Below the pieces are notes generated by a model that did no database searches, was not told the DNA's origin, and saw only the letters and a list, made by a program, of their open reading frames with translations. This document shows positions 45,045 through 59,600 of a DNA stretch of 64,000 nucleotides, one piece after another. Made by a program: the position numbers and the translations under genes. Positions within the stretch are counted from its first letter, which is position 1; each line of letters opens with the position of its first letter. Origin of the DNA: Wuchereria bancrofti (lineage: Eukaryota; Nematoda; Chromadorea; Rhabditida; Onchocercidae); assembly GCA_005281725.1 (NCBI GenBank), contig SSBO01000012.1, forward strand, positions 14,189,088-14,253,087. Direction: 5' to 3'.

Positions 45045-45942
45045 ATGGATTATTTGAGGAAACTCTTGGATTCAGTATGTCCACCAAAAGGCTGCCATAC
45101 TGCTGTGTCTTCGAAAGCACCCACTGTGATACTGGTAACTTATGGTATTGGTAATCACTGGTAGTCTTTAATACTGATAACCTATACGAATATAATTTAA
45201 GTGTGTTGGAAGATGGGAGCTTAATAGTCCTGCTTACTTTTCTTGGTTATCCATCCAATAAAAGCCCCGACAAATCATAGACTGGTGATCAGTTCGTGCT
45301 ATTCTCGAATGTACTGTTTTGACCTAAAAAATATAAATTTACCGAATTTGGGAAAATGTGTGCTGAAAATAAATACCAGAACTACGTCGATATAATCTGA
45401 AAATAACTTGCAATTAAAACTACAGTAAACTTTAATTCGAAATTACAAAAAATTTACTATGAGCCAAATTAGAATCTTGAAAAAACTTTTTTATGGCTTT
45501 TATTTATCCTGAGTGAAATGCTGAGGCTTTTTGTTATGTATCTTAAATGATAAGTTACTTTTTTATATTTCACCGTTTCTGATTTTTTTAGGGCTTTATA
45601 AAAGAATCACATTTGGTTCGTCTGGCAGGTTTCTCAGGTGTTTTGGCAATATCACTAGGTGCATATGGAGCACATGTTTTACGTGAAGGTGGAAATGCAG
45701 ATGAGCGACGTGTTCGTGCTTTTGAAACCGGAAATCGTTATCATCTGATACATTCAGTAATGCTATTCCTTGCTAATAAGGCACGCTTTCCATGGCTTAC
45801 CGTTTCGCTTTTCCTCGGTGGTATGGTAGTCTTCTCTGGATCTTGCTACCATTACAGTATGACTGGCAAAGACTGTCTGAGAAAATACACTCCGATCGGT
45901 GGTGTGATGTATATTTTAGCATGGCTTTCGTTCCTATTTTGA
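45045..45942 (+). CDS. TMEM256/DUF423 family small membrane protein
   Basis: Exons 45045-45074 and 45592-45942, 126 aa. The second exon carries the family core: LAGFSGVLAISLGAYGAHVL, then NRYHLIHSVMLFLAN, then GGMVVFSGSCYHYSMTG and PIGGVMYILAWLSFLF. This matches the LGAYGAHG, H-x-x-HS and PxGG pattern of TMEM256 and bacterial DUF423. Four hydrophobic helices are expected. The molecular role of the family is unknown; human TMEM256 is reported in mitochondrial and vesicle fractions. The first exon (MDYLRKLLDS) joins in phase 0. The frame remains open upstream of this Met (LDNYLKNFRSELDQTI), so the amino terminus may be longer. The gene is divergent from spectrin and converges on SepSecS. Confidence 0.85.
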
Positions 45943-46810
45943 TCAAACTTTCCATATCTTCTTAATGTTAACTTTCTTTTTTTAGATTTAAATGTAACGT
46001 TTAATGTACTTCCCCATCGACATATATTTTGATCAACTATTTGTAATCCTATGCGAAAGATTTCTCAAAATTTTGTTGCAAATGTTATGCGTCCTTAATC
46101 CTTAATAAAAGTAACAAATTATGTCTTAAAATCCTTATTGCTTCCAGAATGCTGAATTTTGGATAACAGTGACATATTTTCTTTGTTCCAAAATAGCGAT
46201 TAATCCCAGAAATCCTATCCTTCTTGTTTCATTACATTTTGTAGCAAATCATAGTTGATTTGTTGGGTCCAAATTCACAGTATATTTCCACTGTTTAAAC
46301 GATAAGCAAAGAAAGGAAGAACAGTTCCAGTGATTACTAGACGGACTTAACTAACTTCGCAATTGATATAAGGATTAGTTATACATTCAAGAAAAGGGAT
46401 ATTTTTGCCTTTTGTTCAAATGATGTACGATCTAAACAGTGTTCACAGTATACATTTTTGTAAGGAGACATTCAAACAATTTGTGAGTTTCAACGGAAAT
46501 TTGCGCTAATACTAATGCATTCTTTGAAAGTTTGATGGGAAGTATTCATTTGGAACATTCTTGGAAAATATTTGAAAAAATGAAAATAGATGCTTTTGTC
46601 AAGAGCTCACACTTCGATTTTTGGATTTTCTTTATCGTTGATTTTGAACGTTGATTTTGAATACTCGTGGAATTCTTTACAATTTAACAAATACATTAAA
46701 TGCATTTCCGATATCATCTGGAATAGAAAAAATCTATAAACAAAAAAGAAATAGAATCGGATATGACTCTAATCAAGGCACTGAAAAAATGCATTAAAAA
46801 TATGAATAAA
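45943..46810. other. Tail-to-tail spacer, no gene seen
   Basis: AT-rich sequence between the ends of the TMEM256 homologue (+) and SepSecS (-). It includes an AATAAA-like site (cttaataaaag near 46101) plausible as the polyadenylation signal of the former. Nothing else was recognised. Confidence 0.5.
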
Positions 46811-49188
46811 TTATGCACAGCTTTCATTTGCTTGTATATCTTCTGCGGATGGTAATGCTGTGATATAATTAGCACTACTTTGAGGTGTTGAACTGCTATC
46901 TGGAAAATAATCATTTCTAAGTTCATTTCTAAGTTTTATTACTTAGTGTAAAGATTTCTAGGCTGAAGCATAATTGGTAATCTAATTATAATTAGTGATG
47001 TGTAAAGCAGAACTATCGATAATGCAGGAATATAATTGTGTAGAAACTGACAGATTTCTGGTTGTCTGTCCCTGCATTTTTCCCACTATTTCTAATGAAT
47101 CCACTGTTAAACTTATATTTAATTGTGATTCCATCATGGGAACATTATCCCACCTGTCTTATGATACGGAAATTAGCTAACCATATTTACATAAATTATA
47201 CTTCCACAGGACATTAAAACTGTACAAGTACCACTATCATGATAAAGGGCATTGTCCAACCAAATTTTAAGTCCTAATTTGGATTTAGGAGTCAAACGGT
47301 AAAATTTCGAAATTATGATCAAGAAATTGATGAGTCATGGAAAGAGAAATGAACCATATAATCCTAAAATTACGGATAAATACCTTTAGCATCAATAGAC
47401 GGAGAAAAGGCCCACTTTGGAGTTTCCTCTTTGAGTACCTTCACTAGTTTTTCGATTTCTTGCGTTGTCATACCGATTGCACAGGCAACATTCAAGTAAC
47501 CGTCATGTTGTCGTGATGAATGTGAACCGAAATTGAGGAATTCATAGCCATCAATTGTTTTTGACAAGCCATTTGGTATCGTTCGAGTACCGGTAACACC
47601 ACGACTAAACAACTGAGCACCGAAAGCATTTTGTTGTTGGTTTGTCCAACCCTTCAATGTGACTGCTAAGGAAATCCTATTCATTTTAACTTCCATGATC
47701 TGAAACAAAGTCAACGCAAACACCAAAGTGTGGATTTTACTCAATCAAATCTTGACTGATTGTAAGTTACTGTTCGCCAAATGTCGAATCCCATGAAATT
47801 TAGATGTCAGACAATGAAAATTTTAAGTAAAACAAAATCATACTTATCAGAAAGTTTTTCAGGCTCAATTTTATCACATTATACATCTGAACTGATGATA
47901 TCATAGTTTGCACTGCTTTTTTTACCGGTAGTATGCATAAGTGACCGGCAAGAAAAGTTCAGCACATGTATAACAAGCACTGTAGAAATTACAGAGATTT
48001 CAAGAAATCCGATTAATGGATATTACTTCTGCTGGGGAGATATGTTGTCCTGTCTATCATTCTATCAGTCTGTCTATTTAATCTATCTATCCATCCATTG
48101 ATTTATGTATATTTTTGAAATTCCCTCACCTTCTGTCCAATAGTTTCAGCATATTCCTGCATTGCTGCATGCAAAATTTGGAAATTCGTTTGTTGCGTGT
48201 TATAAAGTTCTTTTAGCCCAATTTTACCTAACTGCAATAACGTAATCAACAAATCACGCGATGGTACGATGGAGGCTCGTCCTGGATAGAAATTAGCTAT
48301 CATATCCAAGGATTTTTTATCAAATGTTGCCACGATGGAACCACCTACTGGTACTAAGAAATTTTTATCCGTTGACTGTATAAAAGCATCGATATATCCT
48401 ACTGAACCGGCTTCTTCGATCCGATTTCGACATTCTGGTGATTGTAAACCGTAAGCATTATTTACCAAATGTTTCACACCATATTTGGTACATAATTCAC
48501 CGATAGCAATTAAATTATCTGGCTGACGAGGAGCAAAACAGGAAGTGGTGCTTAGCACGGCGATAATTTCATCCTTTTGTTTCTCCAAAACAACTTTCAG
48601 AGCAGTAAGATCCGTAATCAGCCCATCACTTATCATAGTTTCCTGGATACCATCAATTATAATCGGTTCAAAACCAGCGGTAAAAATGGATTTGAAGCAT
48701 GATTTTTGATCAATACGTAGAAAAACCACAAATTTGGCGCGACGTTTCGTGTGTCGCCATGCACCCAAACATAGCGAAAGTGCCATACCGGTTGCAACAG
48801 GTACTACCATAGCTGCTTTCGTGCTTGGTATCCCGAGACAACGAATAGCATCTAAGGCAAGCTTATTGGCAATTTCTGAAAGAATGGACGAACCAATGGC
48901 TTTTGGTTGACGCTCAGTTAAATTCCCAGATCTACCGATTCCATGCGCTAAACCGTAATGTAGTTGTTGAACCAGTGGCGATAGAATACGACCTTCACGT
49001 TCGCCAGCTCCAACGCATACTGTATCGAAGCGATTATTAGAGTCTAAACTTGCTAAACGTGTTAGAAATCCCCCAATCGCTTGCACAGGTAAACCGATTT
49101 CCGGTATACTACCATCACGCCTCAATACTGCTTGCAATCGATTGAAACAGCGCGCAGTACGATCAGTTGCTTCTTGTTCGGTTTTCAT
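46811..49188 (-). CDS. secs-1: O-phosphoseryl-tRNA(Sec):selenocysteinyl-tRNA synthase (SepSecS)
   Basis: PLP enzyme that converts phosphoseryl-tRNA(Sec) to selenocysteinyl-tRNA, the last step of eukaryotic selenocysteine synthesis. Exons 49188-48130, 47699-47384 and 46899-46811, 487 aa (human about 501). Visible motifs: LASLDSNN, VGAGEREGRI, HGIGRSGNL, QPKAIGSS, VVPVATGM, RIDQKSCFKS, STTSCFAPR, VNNAYG, QSTDKNF with the PLP lysine at Lys275, VPVGG, YPGRAS. The second exon has RGVTGTRTIP and LNVACAIGM. The last exon was recovered by phase: it completes a codon split after AKG and ends with NESCA. The start has a spliced-leader-like acceptor ten bases upstream (ttttcag ending at 49199). The amino terminus is about 30 residues shorter than human. 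The intron at 47700-48129 carries an imperfect TCTA/TCCA repeat (48050-48105). Confidence 0.95.
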
Positions 49189-49198
49189 TTTACTCAGT

Positions 49199-49205
49199 CT
49201 GAAAA
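49199..49205 (-). promoter_or_regulatory. secs-1: Putative spliced-leader acceptor for SepSecS
   Basis: On the minus strand attttcag ends at 49199, leaving a ten-base leader before the ATG at 49188, the usual spacing of a nematode trans-spliced messenger. Confidence 0.55.
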
Positions 49206-50127
49206 TAACTGTTTCTTTAAAATCTTGTAATATATAGTAAAATAAAACAGATGAGGAAATTTAGCCGATAAAATTCAAATTCAATTCTTGTATTCAAATT
49301 TTATATCATTCATGTATAGAGGGTAGACAATAAGTAGTGTTTAACTTTCCATGAATTTCCTTAACCGCAATTCTGAAATACCTTTCGGGAAATACAACCC
49401 CTTTGTCCCTCACAGAAGCCACTAATTTTTGTCTAATATTTCAAAATAATTATGCTGCAAAGTCATTTCACTCTACAATTCTGGACCTTCCACTCACGTG
49501 CCTCGTATGCAAATATTACATACATGAAAAACAAAAGCAAATCCAATTGATATTGTCTTTCATATCCTAGCGGCCAAGGAAAAATAAAGAAAGCTCTACA
49601 CCGATGACTTCTACCTACAATTTCATGGGCTCCTTGAAGTTACAAGCCATCCCCAGTTGCGTCAGAATTACACCGCGTTCTAATAAACATGCTTGAAGAC
49701 CAGTCCCTTCGGTCATCTTCCCTGCATTCTCTGCAGCAAGACTTATGGCCACTTCTACTTCCAGCGTATGCTTTGACACTCCAAATTTTCAGGCAAACTG
49801 TGACAACTGTTTGCTTTCTAGATCTCTTTGCAAATACAAGGTATAATCCCAATCTCTTTTGATGAAAACAGGTCGGACTACCGTCGTTTGAACAAAGATT
49901 AGCTGGAGTCTTTCGACTGATGTATTCTTTATTTTAAATTGGAGATGAAGTAGGTAGGTTGGTAGGAAATACAGTCTGAGAGTCAAATGTAGATGCATGC
50001 ATACAGTGTGCTACCATGAAATTCTATAACGAACAATCTTTTTAATAACAATATTTTGTTTAATCATATGATATAAAAGCTTATTCAATCTGACAAAAAG
50101 AACAATATATCCAACAAAACATGCGAT
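49206..50127. other. Spacer between rps-5 and SepSecS with a coding-like stretch
   Basis: No secure gene. On the minus strand the frame from 49998 continues past a TGA at 49791-49789 to a TAG at 49617-49615. The second half is G+C-richer and has coding-like composition (KFGVSKHTLEVEVAISLAAE). No family was recognised. It may be a decayed gene or transposon piece. Confidence 0.35.
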
Positions 50128-51672
<1,545 letters not shown>

Positions 51673-51695
51673 GCAAAAATCGCTTCACCAAATAT

Positions 51696-51708
51696 CTGAA
51701 AAAAAAAA
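51696..51708 (-). promoter_or_regulatory. rps-5: Putative spliced-leader acceptor for rps-5
   Basis: On the minus strand a T-rich run ending ttcag at 51696 leaves a 23-base leader before the first ATG. Confidence 0.55.
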
Positions 51709-53602
51709 GACCGTTAACCATATAGTACAAAGACCGAACTAGAAGATTCGCGTGCGCATATCGCACTCAGCTATAAACCTTAGTGAACTGTGCTATTAAA
51801 CGCATTACATTAAGTATGCGAAACTAATGAACAATAATTAATGGATATGTAGACTATGCTAATATTAATATTCAGTTAATGAAAAGAAAGAAATAAGGAA
51901 ATAGCGTCACTGATGCTCTTAAATTCAACCAACAAAGCAAGGCAGCAATTAATATAACAAATAAGTATTAATCCATTTATAAGTCAACTCAACCCAAATA
52001 TATTAATCAATGAACACTAACGATACAGAGGTGAAAACAACACCAACATCTAACTGCCCAAATAAAATTATTAAATTGCTGCAATGAATTAAAGCTAAAA
52101 TAACAAAAAAGACAATGGTACAGAAATCTCGTATTGTAACCTGAAACTTTGCATGAAGAAAGAAATACCACATTTAAATATTGTTAATACAATCGCTTAT
52201 CACTCTATTGTACCACAAATGACAACAATAAACAGATAAAACATCGAGAAAAACCCTAAGTCTTAATCACTCCAGCAGGTCCAATACAAACCAAGCCTCA
52301 GAGTTCCATCACATATCCTTGTGCTCCATTCGATTGGACACTGCGAAAGTGCACCATCTCACCAGAGCGATTGTTGTTTTAAATTGGTAGTGTAATGAAT
52401 TTAAGAACATATTTAACCACTTGGTGATATATTTTTTTCATTCGCTTGACGATATCGAGTGATACTTTCATGGAAATTACAAATAATAAAAGCAACGTCT
52501 TTGCGCTTCAGAATTCAAAACAAAAAAATATTTGAAATAGAGCCGTGCAATGAACCGTACCAGTTCCATCATTCTTTGTTCGTATGTAATTCACAACTTG
52601 GTAAGATTATATATATGTTTATTTATTTATTTGCTTCATTGAAATGCTAAGATTATGTGTTCATGTAATACTTAATTGTTTATTGTAATTTTGAATGTCA
52701 TCATTGACGGTCTGCAACCTAAAGTTGTTGTGACGGGAATCGATTGGAAATGATTATATGGATATCTCTGAGAATAAAGTAAACTTAATATGTATTTGTT
52801 TATTTATTCATTTATTTATTAAGGCATAATTTCATTATCTCATCTTTGTTATAAGTATTCACTCTTTCTTTTGCTCATTTGCTCTCAATCACTGTTACTA
52901 TTACTATTGCGATGCATACATTCAAACTATTCCTCAGTCTCTGCTCACTGATAACAATGTCATTTTATGATTATATCATTCCATATTTTCTCTCATTTTC
53001 CAGTACTACTTCTTACTACCAATGTTTTATTCAGTTTATATTAATTCTGTTAATTTAAGATTCTGCAAATGTCATTTATCCTTTGCTTTAGATGGTTAAA
53101 CATGCATTATTTAGATTCCAATTGTTGACAATTTTTCTACTTTATTTGCGGCAGAATTACTGAGTGGCAATTTGTCTTCTCTTTCTCTCTTCATTACAAA
53201 AGCAATATTTCTTTAAGCCGTAGAATTTCTCACAATTATATTAAATGTTTCCAAACTTATTTGGTATCCGTATATAAATAACCATATTATATCGTTCGAA
53301 TATTTGTAGCCATTGTATGTCTTTATTGTAATTGTTTGAGAGTTATTCTTGGCTTCACTCTTATGATAGCAATCGATCCAGTCAGAGGCCAAGAAATCTA
53401 ACGGAAGTATACGTGAAGTATGTCGTTGAAATTAGAAGATGCACTTAATTGTTTGACTTTATAATACCTTTATCCTATATGAAAATTTTTTTTCCGTCTG
53501 GAATATTCAACAACATATCAATTTACCAATATGGAAATAATTAAGACACAAAAATAATGATATGTGTGCAGTAATCATCTCTCGAGATCTCCCACATAAT
53601 CA
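51709..53602. other. Spacer between the DDR gene and rps-5
   Basis: AT-rich with TTTA-type low-complexity runs at about 52614-52635 and 52797-52822. A less AT-rich patch lies at about 52270-52380. It should hold the DDR 3' untranslated region and the rps-5 promoter. No exon or RNA gene was recognised. Confidence 0.5.
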
Positions 53603-56600
53603 TCAATAGCAGCAGCCTTCACTCATTTGTGCGCAAGTAACATTTTGCAATCGACGATGTAATGAGTGAAACGTGGGACGTTCCTCTGAATTACGGCTCC
53701 AACATGGTAGTATAAATTCTTGGTAAAAATTGACAGATGAAAAGTCGGGCCTTTCCAAATAGAACTAAAAAATGGAATTTTGTTTTTAGAAATTCATGAC
53801 TACTTAATTTCAAGGATTATAAAACACTGAACGTTTTACACTAAATTATGACTCTAATAACAGGACCTTCTAAATAAATTTTGGTATATACTGACTATGT
53901 TATTGCAGTGGTGAAAAGTTAAGAAATAAGAGTGTATATAAACTAAAGTCTCAAAGGTTACCTAAAAAATTAAATAAATTCAATCCTTGATTTTCAATAT
54001 AATAAAACAAAAATTAAATGGATAAGCAATGGCATGAATTCTCATTATGGTATGAATACAACCGATAAGTGATAACAGAAGGTTAATATAGACATGACAT
54101 TTCCATTCATTTATTCACTAACCTTTAACGTCCCATTTTGTTGCATAAATAATAAATTTCGATATACATCATTATCAGTCATCATTTTATAAGGATATTT
54201 ATGGCAACCATTAAGGACTTCCCAAAGTGTAACACCGAACGACCATACATCGCCTTTGATTGTAATTTTTTTCTGGAAATTAACATAACTTTAACTTTAT
54301 CAGTTTTAAATTTTGCAAACATTATAAGCAGCAAAATTGTATTCTTGTAACAATAATAGTGTAAGTTACTATTCCATCCTTGATCAGTCCAAGTGTAAGA
54401 ATAAACATTAATGAATGTAAATTATTGATACTTGTCACATCATTATTTTTACTAAAGTTATTTTATTATATCTGTTTCACTCAAATTTACATTTTATTTA
54501 TTCATTACTTTCTCATCTATCATCTGTTACCATTTACTATGTCTTAATTCAGTTGTGATCGTTTTAAAATTCTAAACTTATGAATTATCCAAAGATTAAA
54601 TTAAAATAAAGAGAAAGAGGAAAGGAATGTAAATGTTTGAAAATAAATCCTAATCACTGCACAAAACTTCAGAATTTCCCAATTTTTGAAGCCAATTTTA
54701 TATTCAGTCATTAATTTTAAATGTGATCTTACTTCAGCGACCGCCTCCCAAGACATCCACCGCATTCGTTCACGATCCATCGGATCATCTGTTTCAAAGT
54801 GATCCAATGTATAAGCCATATTGAAATTGGTTAGTTTAACAGTGCCATCATTAGCAACCATACAATTACTCGCCGAAAGATTTCCATGGATGAAATTTTT
54901 AGATTCCAAATATGACATTCCAGCTGCAATTTGCGTGCTCACCGATAGCAGTAGTTCAGTCCTGTAATAGGCTAATATAAATGAAAGCTATTAATATGAT
55001 ATGTACGTATCTATTCGTGATGTTTGTTGACTTTAAATCATTTTCGAAGAAGAGGCAATTTTTGACCTGTATGATATCTCATTGTTTAGGCTTCGAAGAT
55101 ATTGGCCAAGATACTGTTCGATATATTCATGAATACAGCTTGTTAATACACCATCACAGCAGACACCAATTACTTCTAATATATTTTGGTGCCTTAGACT
55201 ACTTAATTCACCCACAATTATTTCAAATTCTCTTCGATTATCACGACTTCTATGAAATGTTTTATTCACCATTGTACGCTGTTCCAACTGACAAAGCCAA
55301 ATCTGAATTATTAGAATCATTAAGGTAGAAATGACCTATTGAACGATAAATTTGCTTATTACTATTACTACTGCATGTATAGTACTCGAAATAAGTCATT
55401 ATTCCTTCTCTTTTTTCGAACAAAAAAGAATTTCGAACAATTAAGCAATAAGCTCATTAACCAACCTCACCAAATCGACTATTACCCAAATGTTCATGAA
55501 ATCTTAGACATTTTGGATCAATTTCGACGAAATTTGTTGATCTGTTTGTACCATAACCGTTAGCTATTTGAGATGTCATTGAATTCCTTAAACAGAAAAC
55601 GATAGGGGAAAAAAAGTAATCAGAACTGCAAAGCGATATTTGTCAATGTTTGTGGATTCAATTTCTTTTTTTTTTTTTGTAGAGGCACTTACTCCATTAA
55701 CATATATCCTAATTGTCGTGGATGTCTCATACAAACATCATTTGAAGCATAATGAATTGTCGAATTGGTGAGAGATTTTATGGGATCGCATATGGTTGTA
55801 TTGTTAACTCCAATAACTTCCATACCATTGCTAATGATAAGTTAGTTCAATTAACGATGCGAAGAAGTAATGTAAAAAAGAAGTAATCCAATTTTATGCT
55901 AATCTCAGAGTCGTTGCAATGAAATACTTCAATAAACTTGACTCGAAAGCTTTGAAAATCTTTAAACAATATTTTGGCATGCGGTAAAAAACCTTTGATA
56001 CTATTTGTAAGCTTTGGATATTATTATGTTTCATTTCACATTGCTGAAAATCTCATACCTATGATCTGATTTTTTTTTTTTTTTTCATACAATAACTTTT
56101 ACCACACACATCGGTGATAAGGTTTTTGTTGATTAAAATTCTTCTAAGATGTCACATATTTAATTTATCAAATCAAAGAAGCATTTTGCTTTGCATTACA
56201 TTCGTAGATAGAGTGATTCACAAAATAAAGGAGTATACCTGATGTAGTTTGGCTCAGCATATTCACTACCTGAGGACTGATTAGCGTGAAGTTTTTCCAG
56301 TAACGAATTTTGCATGTTGTCATTGGTCATACGATAAGCATTAGGTGACGTACGCTAAAAATAATATCAATATTTTGTTGATATTCTAATTTCAAGAGAA
56401 GAAAAGTTTAAATCGACTTTTTGAAACGAATACAATTATGATTATAATCTCGTTCTTAAGCGATTATGAGATTCTAAATTTTGACTAGCAATTTTAAGCA
56501 AATTTTAATATGATAAATTTTGTTTTTTCATAGTCATTTCTGTATAATTTTTTACAAAATTTCAAATGGAAATTTCACTTAAAAATTTTGGAAGATTTTT

Positions 56601-59600
56601 AAAAATAAGAAACCTTAGCTGTTCGTCTTTCAACTGCCATTCGTACATCTTTCGAATTTTTTTTTAACACTATAAATGGTCCTTTTCGTGAAAATGCACG
56701 ACGATAAATCCATAGCAAATAGAAAAGGATAACGAGAGCACAGAATAGGAAAAGAAGTGATATTATTACAGCTGGAAATATTAATTATTACATCAAGTTT
56801 TTAATTTAAAAATTTCGAAAATACACTATTTAATATTAAAGCATGAGGTGTTATGCAAGTTTGAATGATATCATTGATTATAATTCAAATATTGCATAGG
56901 TCAAAATGAATTTAAAACTTTCGAAATATTGAACTTCCTTTTTCATCAATGAGTTAGCAATTACTTGAAGACACATATATATTAGGTATCAAAAGACGTG
57001 CACAAGTTTCTTGTAAACTTTTTAGATAGGCACTAATTATAATTACAAACCGATTGATATCCATCGTGTGCCATCTTCAGATGCATCATTAATAGCAAAG
57101 TAAGTTAACGTATCACCTCGGTTTGGTGGATGATTCAAAACAAATTCCTCGTCATCCATATCATCTGATTTAAGTATTTCATTTACTGCAATAATACTTT
57201 TTATGAAACACAGCATTTCTTTAATTAATTATTAGCATTTTACTAATTATTAAATAGTACATTGTCTGGTAATCTGTATTCTAATCTTATAATTTTAGTT
57301 TTAAAATGGAACAGATTATTAACTAAGAATAAAACATTTCCTTCTTAGTTTAAAAAAAACAAATGCCGAAACTAACTAAATTCAAATTTAATTTCACTCA
57401 GCAATAACCAAGTGCTATTTTTTGACAAAGTCAGTTCGACTCGTAATTCTTTAGCAATTCGGCTTGGCACCGGTATTCGTACCCATCTAAAATTCCGTTA
57501 CATAAAAAAAAAAGGAAAAATTAGAAAATTTTCCATACAATACACATATTTATATCACAGTTCCGGATTCAAAAAAAAGGTGCTGATGACCAGAACAATC
57601 AAAAAGTCATAATTTTTTCTATAGCTTAAAATTATAATTTCACTTATTCCTGTCACTGATTGATTATCCCACTGTGACAATTCATAAAACAAACCTGGCT
57701 GATTGGAAATTTTTGTCAGGGATGTAATTAAAATGCAATGTTCTCGGTGAATATTGACCTCCGCCTTGTGATGAGAACCATACATGTGCTCGTTTAAATA
57801 CCTAAAATAATAATAAAACTATTTACTTAAAATTTAATTCGACTTTCAAAAATATACAGGATGACAAAATCTTTTTTAAATTTGGGAAAAAATCTGGATG
57901 ATTGGTAATAATCTTTTAATTAACTTTTTTCCTTAAATTATTTTAAACTTTTATGCAAGAATTGAAATGAACAGTTAAAGATAAACGACTAAATATCTTA
58001 TTAGAAATAAACCGTAATCAAAATGCATACGTATGTCTGATGAATAAATGCAACACATTATTTGTTTATATTTTTTACGTATATTGCACGTAATTGAGAT
58101 GTAAATATTCGAAAAATGTGGTCCACGATTCGGGCTATTAAATCTATTCTATTGGTTAAAGTTTTAGTGATGTAAGAATATAATTATGTTCAGCATTATC
58201 ATGAAACAATTAATTTTTAATCCTAACTGATAAGCTTCAATTAATCTTTAATCCCAAATGATAAGCTTCAATTAGTCTTTAATCTTGAGTGATAAGCTTC
58301 AATTAATCCTTAATCTTAACTGGTAGTTACAATTTCAAAATCTAGTGTAAAATCTGCCATACCTGAGCTCCACTCTTCAAGAAATTTGACACATGAAACA
58401 AAATAGCATTGATAATTTTTTTCTTTGCAAATAATACTTCAATTGTAATAGTTGCTCCTACAATAGAAATTTCGCTTTGTCTTAACGAGAAGTAAGTCTA
58501 ATACTATTGCAAGGGTTAAGCAGTAAATAATGCAATAAAATAAATTGTAGAAAAATATTGTCTTAAGAATTTTTTTAGCAATTATAAACTATTTTATGAC
58601 ATACAAAATAAATGGCTGAAAAAAGTTTAATAAAGTAATAACTTACGAAATGTTAGAACAACAAAGTAACAATAAATTTAAGTTGTTTTTTTCTTTAATT
58701 GTCGAAAATTTGACCAAAATTAACTTTTTCACTTTCATTTTTTTATTTAAAGATAAACAGATCATATTTTATTTAAAAAAAGAGATTAATCTTAAAAATG
58801 AACAAATGATAATCAAAATTTAAAAAGTTTTTGATTATAATACCATGTTTTTCTCTATTCCAACCGATCCATTTCTCAGGATATCTCTCAAAATTATCCA
58901 TGCCAACAGCGCCATCATATAATTTGCCAAGGCCTTTGACCAAATATCCCGATGAATTTGTAATCCCATCATATGATATATCTTTCAGGTTTAAACCGTC
59001 TATTATATCACCTTCCGGTATTACATAGGATAAAATTTGATCTGAAATAAAGAACAGTACTTGTAGGATGAAAATTGAAAAATCAAAATAGTACAAAGAC
59101 ACCATTTCAGGTTTGTAAAAGTGATTTCCTTTCGTTCCTCAATTTTTAAAATTGTAACTCATCTAATCTCTAATTTATTTGAGCTTCATCCTAATTCTGC
59201 CAATTGTGATAAAATGACAGAAATTTTGTGACCTCTGTAAGAACATCCATAAAGTTCAATACGCATACAAACGGTACGCGTCACTTCAGAAACAGGTATA
59301 ACACGTAAATTTCGTGCCACAATACCACCATCTAGAGTTCGAAATACTGTCGATTGCGTATCACTATTACCAGCCATCACCTATAAAAGTTCCTTTTTCT
59401 AATCTTTATTTTTACTATAATGTAAGTTATAAGTTTACGTAAATAATCAAATATATCAGTTGTCTCAATTCAATAAAACGTAAAAATTAAAAATATTTTG
59501 TTGTTATTTTGTCTAATATACATGAAATTTCATATTTTACATTTCATACGATCAAAACCAACTGACTTCTTTAGTTTTACTTTTAGCTCACTAAATTCTT

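Noticed and set aside
54981..55328. 115-codon plus-strand frame
   Set aside because: It lies antisense to the DDR kinase exon 55302-55067, which has clear family similarity; the plus frame is its shadow.
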